Origin: Streptomyces roseirectus
Lineage (GTDB): Bacteria; Actinomycetota; Actinomycetes; Streptomycetales; Streptomycetaceae
NCBI RefSeq assembly: GCF_014489635.1
Contig: NZ_CP060828.1
Span: forward strand, 9,288,001 to 9,352,000
Length of the DNA stretch: 64,000 nt
Reading direction: 5' to 3'
Below are positions 44,401 through 53,400 of this stretch, piece after piece. Both the position numbers and the translations under genes were made by a program. Positions within the stretch are counted from its first letter, which is position 1. Each line of letters opens with the position of its first letter. Under the pieces are notes generated by a model. It was not told the DNA's origin, ran no database searches, and saw only the letters and a list, made by a program, of their open reading frames with translations.

Positions 44401-47400
44401 TCGACCCGGTCCGCCGCGAACGGCAGCATCGGGCGCTCCCGCCGGACCAGCAGGGCGGCGTAGGTGTGCAGGGCGGCGTCGAGAACGCCCGGGTGCAGGG
44501 CGTGAGTTGAGGTGTCGTCCATGGCGTCGATCCGGCCCAGGACCTCGCTGTCGCCGGTCCACACCTGCCGCACGCGGCGGAAGAACGGGCCGTAGGGGAG
44601 GCCCTGTCGGGCGAGTGCCCCGTAGAAGTCGTCGGCGCTGACGTCGAGTTGGGTACGCAGGGCGTTGGTGTCGAGTGGGGCGGGCCGCTCGGCGGCGTCG
44701 GTGAGGCGGCCGGTGGAGCGGACGGTGCCGTCGGCGCCCAGGACGTCGTAGCGGGCGCCGTCGAAGGCGACGGTCACGTTCTCGGCGGGGCCGGTGACCG
44801 TCAGGGGGGTGACCCAGCGGACGTCCGTGAAGGCGCGGCCGGTGAGTCCGCCATCGCCGACCGCTTCTGCGACGAGGTTCAGGTGGCCGACGCCGGGGAG
44901 GATGGGGCGGCCGTCCACGACGTGGTCGCGCAGGACGGGGGCGTCGGGGGAGAGGCGGTGGCGCCAAGGGGCGCTGGGGGTTGAGTGATGGGGTGTGCCG
45001 ACGGAGAGGCGTCCAGGCGTGCCCGTGCTCGTGTCCGTCCCGACCTCCAGCCAGTGCCGCACCCGTGCGAACGGGTACGTCGGCAGCGGCACCCGGCGGC
45101 GCGCGGCGGGCCGCAGCCGCTCCAGGAGGTCCCAGTCGACGGTGACCCCGGAGACCCACATCCGCCCGAGCAGATCGTCCGCGCCCGCCTCGATCTGCGC
45201 CGCGAGGAACGCGTCCGCGCCGGCGCCCGACGTCAACAGGTCGGCCAGCGGCGGGTGTTGACCGACGCGCCCGCGGTGCAGCCACTGCCCGCCCTCGCCG
45301 CGCCCGGCCGCCGCCAGCTTCTCGGCGGCGTCGGCGAGGTCCACCGCGACGAACGCCAGCCGCTCCGCGAGCGGTTCACGCCCGACGCGCAGGGTGTGGG
45401 CGACGTCGGCGAGGCGAGGGGCGTCGGCGACCGCGCGGCTCAACTCGGCCGCGTAGACCCGCAGTCGCTCCTCGTCGCGGGCCGAGAGCACGATCAGCTC
45501 ACGCCCGTCGACGGCACCGGCGGGTTCGGGGGCCACGTACTCCTCCAGGATCACGTGCGCGTTGGTGCCGCCCGCGCCGAAGGAACTCACGGCGGCCCGG
45601 CGCGGCCCGTCGCCCGAGTGCCAGGCGGACAGCTCGCGCTGGACCCGGAACGGAGAACTCGCGAAGTCGATGACCGGGTTCAACTCCTCGGCGTGCAGCG
45701 ACGGCAGCAACGTGCCGTGCCGCAGCTGGAGCACGGCCTTCGTGAGCCCGGCGATGCCCGCCGCGCCCTCCAGATGGCCGATGTTCGACTTCACCGAACC
45801 AAGCGCGCAGAACCCGGTGTCGGCGGTGTGCCTGCCGAACGCCTGGGCCAGCGCGGTGTGTTCGACGGGGTCGCCCAGCGCGGTCCCGGTGCCGTGCGCC
45901 TCGACGCAGCCGACCGTGCGGGCGTCGATGCCGGCCGAGGCCAGCACCTGTTCCACCAACGCCTGTTGGGCCTGCGGGTTGGGCACGGTGTAACCGCTGG
46001 TGCGGCCACCGTGGTTGACGCCGGTCGCCCGGATCACCGCGTGCACCGTGTCCCCGTCGCGCACCGCGTCCGACAGCCGCTTCAGCAGCACCGCGCCGAC
46101 GCCCTCGCCGGGCACGTACCCGGTACCGCCCGCGCCGAAGGCCCGGCAGCGGCCGTCGTCCGACAGCATCGACTTCGCCGCGAGGTGCACGTACCTGTCC
46201 GGGTGGACGGCGACGTTCACACCGCCCGCGAGCGCGTACGCGCACTCGCCGCGCCGGATGCTCTCGCACGCCTGGTGCACGGCCACGAGGGACGCGGAGC
46301 ACGCGGTGTCGACCACCACGCTCGGGCCCCTGAAGTCCCCGAAGAACGACACCTGGTTGGCGATCGACGACCGGTTCGCCAGCACCGTCTGGGGGTTGCC
46401 GCGCGCGGTCTCGGCGGCGCCGAGGATCGCGTAGTCGTCCCACATCACCCCGACGAACACCCCGACGTCGTGCCCCTGCCCGCCGAAGCGCGGCGCCGGG
46501 ATCCGGGACGGCGGATAGCCCGCGTTCTCCAGCGCCGCCCACGCGGTCTGGAGGAACAGCCGCTCCTGGGGGTCCATCGTGCGGGCCTGTTTGGGTGAGA
46601 TCTGGAAGAAGAGGGAGTCGAAGCAGTCGACGTCCGAGAGGAAGCCGCCCCAACGGCTGTTGGTCAGGCCGGAGTCGGCCAGGGCCGAGGCGTCCCAGCG
46701 GTCGGCGGGGACCTCGGTCACACAGTCCCGGCCCTCGGCGAGGTTGCGCCAGAACTGGTCGAGGGTGTCGGCCTGGGGGTAACGGCCGCTGATGCCGATG
46801 ACGGCGATCGGGTCGTCGTCGGGACGGTGAACGGGGGCCGGAACAGGGGAAGTTGTGGGCTTCGGTTGAGGTTGCTCGACGGTTGCGGGTTCCGCGACGG
46901 TCGCCGGGAACAGACGTTCCACCGCGTCCGGATGCTCCGTGAGGATGTGGTCCGCGAGTTCGTCGACCGTCCGGCACTCGAAGAACACCGTGCCGCGCAG
47001 GCCCGGAAAGTCCTTGCCCAGCAGGGAGTTGGACTCCATCACGAGCACCGAGTCGAGGCCGTAGTCGTCCAGGGGGACGCGGCTGTCGAGACGGCCCGTG
47101 GACAGCTTGAGCACGCCGGCCAGCACGCCGCGCAGGTGCTCGACCAGGCGCTCCCGGCGGGCGGGAGCGGTGGTCCGCGCGGGCGACCGGGGCGCCGCGC
47201 CTGCCGATGCCGGGGACGGGGCCGGTGCCGCCGAACCCGCCAACGCCGCGTCCAGCACCGCCGGTTCACCCCACGCCGGCACCAGCCACGGCGCCCCTGC
47301 GGCGAGCGCCCGCCGGAACAGTTCGACGCCCTGCGCCGCGTCCAGCGCCCGCATCCCGCTGCGCCGCGTGTACGCCGCCAGCTCCTGCGCGCCGACCATT

Positions 47401-50400
47401 TCGTCCACGCCGCCGACCGACCACAGGGGCCAGGCCAGCGAGATCCCGCCCCGGCGGGCGGTGTAGGCGTCCGCGAACCGGTTGGCGGTCGCGTAGCTCG
47501 CCGCGCCGAAGTCGCCGACCAGGGAGGAGACGGAGGAGAACACGACGAACAGTTCGAGGCCGTCCCCGCGTGTCAGCCGGTCGAGATGCACCAGCCCGTG
47601 CGTCTTGGCCGCCAGCACCCGCGCGAACCGCCCCCGGTCCCCGTCGGCCCGCCCGTCGTCGGCGACCCCGGCGAGATGGAACACCCCGTGCAGCACACCG
47701 AACCGCTCCCGCGCGGCCCCCAACGCGGCGTCCAGCGAGGCCGGTTCGGTCACGTCCGCCCGCAGCGCCAGCACCTCGGTGCCGAGCGCCCGATGCCAGG
47801 CCCGGGTCTCCTCGTCCGGCTCCGAACGGCCGACCAGCACCAGCCGGGCCCCATGCGCACACGCCAACTCCTCGACGAGCACCCGCCCGACGGCCCCGGC
47901 GCCACCCGTGACGACGTACACGCCCCCGTCCCGCACGGAAACCCCGGCGCCGCCCTCCCCGGCGAAAGCGCGCAGAGCCCGAACCTCCCGGCCCCCGGCG
48001 GCAGTTCGGCGCACATCGAGCCCGGCGGCCCGAGGCGCACCCCGCAGCTCCACCACCACGGCCCGCGCGACCTCGCCCGCCGACGCGCCCTCCGGCACCT
48101 CCAGCGTCAGCAGCTCCAGCCGGGGCGCGACCGGCGCCGTGGACCGCGCGAACCCCGCGAACGCCGCCCCCTCGGGACGCCCCTCCCGATACACGACCAC
48201 ACACCGAACCCGCCCCGACCGCACGCCGGTCCGCACGGCGTCCAGCACATCGAGGACCAACGCGCTCAGCCGGTCGAGGAGTTCGGCGGGGGAGAGGGCG
48301 TCGTCCGGCTCGCTCATGACGACGACGTCGAGCCCGTCACCGGAAGCGTCACCGAGCGCTTCGGCGCCGACGACGCTCGCCCACACGCCGGCGTCCGTCA
48401 ACTCGCCGCGCAGCGCCGGGCGTTCACCCAGCACCGCCAGCACAGGGGCGACCTCGCCGGGCTCGGGGTCGGAAGAGGGACGCCAGTACGGCTCGTAGAG
48501 CCGGGGCTCCTCCGAAGGAGACATCGACGCCGTCCGTCCCGCGAAGTCCCTGACAGTCAGCAGCACTTCGCCCCGCTCGCCGTACACCGTCACATCGAAC
48601 CGCCGCACTCCCGCCGACTCACCCACCAGCCGCGCATGAGCCGAACACCCTTCGGACAGTACGCCGAAGACGTCCAGGGACCCCATGCTGAACGGAACGG
48701 CCAACTCACCCGAGTCCGACGGCCAGGGCGCGGCCCAGTGGCACGCCCGCAACGCCCCGTCGAGCAACGCCCACGGCTGCCCCGCCCCCAACCGCACCAA
48801 CGCCTCCCCGGCACCGGCCCGGATCTCCTCGACGACCTGGAACGACGGCCCATAGCCGAACCCGGCCTCGGCATAGTCACGGTAGGCGGCGCCCCGGTCC
48901 CGTACCACGGCCAACCGGTCGCGCACGGAGGCGAGTTCGTGGGCGGCGTCCGGCGACCCGGCACCCGCGACCGCGATCCCCCGCGCGTGCGTCCCGCCCT
49001 CGCTGTGCACCTCGAACGCGAGATGACCGCCCTCCGGCCGGAACGACACGAACAACTCGAGGGAACCCTCGGCGAGTTCGACGGCCCGCCCCCACACCAC
49101 GTCCCGCAACGCGTGCCGCACACCCGGCTCGGCCAGCCCGGCGGCGGCCCGCACGAACTCCAGCGTCGCCGCCCCGGCGAACAGCGGCCGCCCCGCGATG
49201 ACATGGTCGAGCAGCAGCGCGTCGGACGCCCGCAGCGTCTTGCGGAACCGCACCCCGGTGACGGTCGACTCGTTCGCGTCGACCAGCGGATGCGGCGCGG
49301 GCGAGCCGAACTCGGCGTCGAGCGGGATCCAGTACGTCTCGTCGGCGAACGGATACAGCGGCGCCCGCGTCCTCCGGAGCCGGCCGGAGTGCAGGGCCGC
49401 CCAGTCGACGTCCTCACCGGCCAGCCAGCGGCGGACCGAGTCGTCGACGGCGTCGGGAGCGGCCCCGCCGTCCGCGAACCTCCGTAGCGCGGCGACGAGT
49501 TCGGCGCCGTCGGTCACCGTCACCGCGAATCGCGCGTCGAACGCCTCACGGCCGACCTGGGTCGTGAAGCACAGGTCGGCGAGGGGGACCCGCTCGGTCG
49601 CGACGAAGTCGGCGGCCCGGTCGGCGTACACGCGCAGCCGCTCCTCGTCCCGCGCCGACAGCAGGAACGACACCGGCTCACCGACACGCTGTTCACCCGC
49701 CGGCAGCTCCGTCACCGCGTCGGGGCGCGGCGACTCCTCCAGCACCAGGTGCGCGTTCGCGCCGCCCGCCCCGAAGGAGCTGAGCCCCGCCCGGCGCGGC
49801 CCCTCGCCCCCGGGCCAGGCGGACAGTTCGCGCTGGACCCGGAACGGCGAGCGCCCGAAGTCGATGTTGGGGTTCAACTCCCCGGCGTGCAGGGACGGGA
49901 CGAGCGTCCGGTGCCGGAACTGGAGCAGCACCTTTGTCAGCCCGGCGACCCCGGCCGCCGACTCCAGGTGCCCGATGTTCGACTTCGCCGACCCGATCGG
50001 CCAGGTACCGGGCGCCGCGCCGGCCGACGCGTACGCGTTCGTCAGCCCCGTCAGCTCGATCGGGTCGCCGAGACTCGTCCCGGTGCCGTGCGCCTCGACG
50101 TAGCCGATCTCCCGGGGCGTGACCCCGGCCGCGCGCAGCGCCGTCGAGACGACCCGCTGCTGGGCGCGCGGGTTCGGGACGCTGTAACCGTTCGTGCGGG
50201 CACCGTGGTTGATCGCGCTGCCCAGGATCACCCCGTGGATCCGGTCACCGTCCGCCAGCGCCCGGCGGTACGGCTTGAGCAGCACCGCGCCGACGCCCTC
50301 GCCGGGCACGTACCCGGTGCCGCCCGCGCCGAAGGCCCGGCAGCGGCCGTCGTCCGACAGGAAACGGCCCTGACTGAGGAACGCGAACTTGTACGGGTGC

Positions 50401-53400
50401 ACCGACACGTTGACGCCCCCGGCGATCGCCAGCTCGCTCTCGCCCTTGCGCAGGCTCTCGCACGCCAGGTGGATCGCGGTCAGCGACGACGAGCACATCG
50501 TGTCCAAAGCCATGCTCGGGCCCGACAGGTCCAGGGCGTGGCTCACCCGGTTGGCGATCGTCGCGAACGACGAACCCGTGAGCGGACGTCCGCCGCGCAG
50601 CGCGTCCAGCGCGCCGTGGAACTGGTACTCGCCGTACATCACCCCGACGTACACACCCACCGGACGCCCGGCCAGCTCCGCCCGCCGGTAGCCCGCGTCC
50701 TCCAGCAGATGCCAGGCGTTCTGGAGGAACAGCCGCTCCTGAGGGTCCATCAACTCCGCCTGGCGGGGCGAGATCCCGAAGAACAGCGGGTCGAACCGGT
50801 CGACATCCCGCAGGAATCCGCCCCACCTGGTGTGCGCGAGGCCGGGGGCCGACGGGTCGGGGTCGTACCAACGGGCGCTGTCCCAGCGGTCCTTGGGGAT
50901 CTCGGTGATGCTGTCGCGGCCCTCGGAGAGGTTCGCCCAGAACTCGTCGAGGTCGTCGGCGCCGGGGTAGCGGCCGGCGAGACCGACGACGGCGATGGCG
51001 TCGTCGGAGTCGGCCGGATCGGTGGTTTCAGCGGGGGTGGTCGGCCTGGTGCGGCGAACTATGCGTGTCGCAGCGGCAGGTGGGGGCTCAGGGGTGCTCT
51101 CCTCGCTCAGCTCGCCCGCATGCCGCTCGGCGAAGTAGTCCGCCAGCTCCCCGAGGTTCGTGTACTCGAAGAACAGCGTCTTCGACAGGTTCGCGAAGTG
51201 CCGCTCCAGCTCCCGGTTCAGCTTCGTGATCATCAGCGAGTCGATGCCGTACCGCTCGAACGGCGCGTCCTCGTCCAGCTCCGCCGCGTCCAACCCGGTC
51301 TCGGCGGCGATGAGTTCACGCAGCAGCTCGACGGCACGGCCCCTGGACGTGTCCCCCGAGACGGCCGGCCGGCGTTCAAGCGAAGGCGCGGGCTCGACGA
51401 GCGCGGCCGTGATCCGCCGCACGTCACCGTGCGCGGCGACCACAGCACCCCACACCCCCAACGCCCGCTCGAACAAGGCGAGTCCAGCCTCTGTCGCCAG
51501 CACCCCGAACCCGGTGCGCGCGGCGACGTCCGCCGTGTCCTCGGCGCTCTGCCGCATCCCGCCGTCGGCCCACAGCGGCCAGGCGATCGCGGTGATCCGG
51601 CCGTGACGCTCGGCGTACGCCTCCAAGGCGGCGTTGGCGTACGCGTAGTCGCTCTGGCCGGGGTTGCCGATGTGCGCGGCGATCGACGAGAAGGCGACGA
51701 AGAAGTCGAGCCCGTCGTCGGCGGTCACGGCGTCGAGGGCTTCGAGCCCGCCGAGCTTCGGCGTCACGACGGCCGCGAAGTCCTCGTCCGACTTGGTCAG
51801 CGCGAACCCGTCCCGCAGCACACCGGCCGCGTGGACGACACCGCTGAACGGCCCGAACTCGCTGTGCACGGCGATGAGTTGATCCAGGTCGGCGACGTCC
51901 GCGCTCCGGTACACCACCCGCTCGTCCAGCCCGGCGGGCCGCTCCCCGCGCCCGACCGCCACGACCCGGACGTCCGCCGCCCGGTCGAGCAGCCACGCGC
52001 CGACGATCCGCCCGAGCCCGCCCGCACCGCCCGTCACCAGATACGTGCCACCGTCGCGCACGGCGACCGGCTCCCCCTCGGACGCGGCCTCGACCACCGG
52101 CACCCGACGGGTTCCGGTGCGGTAGGAGACCTCCACGTCCCGCCCGTGCCCGGCGAGTTCGCCCGCGAGATCGGCGTCCTCGCCCAGCTCGATCGCCTGG
52201 ACCTCCAGCAGCGGGTTCTCCGCGCGCACGGTCCGCGCGAACGCGCCGAGCGCGGGATCGTCCCGGTGCGCCAGCAGCACGCGGACGGGGCGAGCCGGCC
52301 GATCACTGAGGAGGTCCCGGACGACGCGCAGGGCCTGCTCGGGGCCGGAGCCGTCGGTCAAGTCGACGAGGACGACGTCCGGCACCGATCCGGGCGCGGC
52401 CGTCTCGAACCCGAGGCCGGTCAGGAGCGCGCTCAACTCCTCGGCACGTTCGACGGGGGCGACGACCCGTGCGGTGCCGCCGATCTCAACTCCCTTAGCG
52501 GGCAAGGGCGTCTCGGCCCACCGCCGCGCCAGCAACGCGGACTCCCGAGCCCCGCCCGGCACCGGTGCGAGGGCATCGCCCCGCCCCAGCACCCGCACCG
52601 CGAGATCGTCGAGCCGGGCCAGCACCCGCCCGTGCCCGTCCACCAACGTCACCCGCACCCGCGCGGCCCGCTCGCCCAACTCCCCGGCCACCACGTGAAC
52701 CCGGCACCCCTCGGTGACCGGCGCGTGCACGACGAGCCCGTCCAGCGCCAACGGCAAGAACCCCGCCGCCGACTCCCCGTAGGCCCGCGCCAGCAGCACG
52801 ACCACCGCGTGCAACGCCCCGTCCAGCAACGCCGGATTGAGCACCACCCCCTCCAGCGCGGCCCCCTCGTGCAGCTCCAGAACGCCCAGCGCCTCCCCGT
52901 CCCCGACCCGCACCTCAGCCAACGCCCGCATCCGGGCCCCGTATTCGAGACCGAGCCCGCGCAGCACGTCGTAGCACTCGGCGTGCCCGACCACGTCCGC
53001 GCACCGGTCCGCGACCGGCGTCAGATCGACCGGCGCGCCCGCGTCGACGGGCCCCGCGAGAACCTGACCAGACGTCACCACCGTGTCCCCGTCGGCGAGT
53101 TCGAAGCCGACAGCGTTGTTCTCGTCCCACATCCGCACGATCGCCGTCCGTGCCCCCTCCGCGTACGACAGCAGCCGCTCGAAGGAGACCCCGCGCAGCC
53201 GCACGGGCCCACCGAGCGCGAGCTGCCCCGCCGCCCGCACCAGCTCGACCTGCCCGGCGGCCGGCATGACCGGCTCCCCGCCCACCAGGTGATCGGCGAG
53301 ATAGAACTCGGCACCGGTACGGGAGCTGCGGTAGGCGAGGGTGTCGAGCGTCGACACGTTCTCGTCGAGCATCGGATGCGGCCCGGCAGGAACGGCAGCC

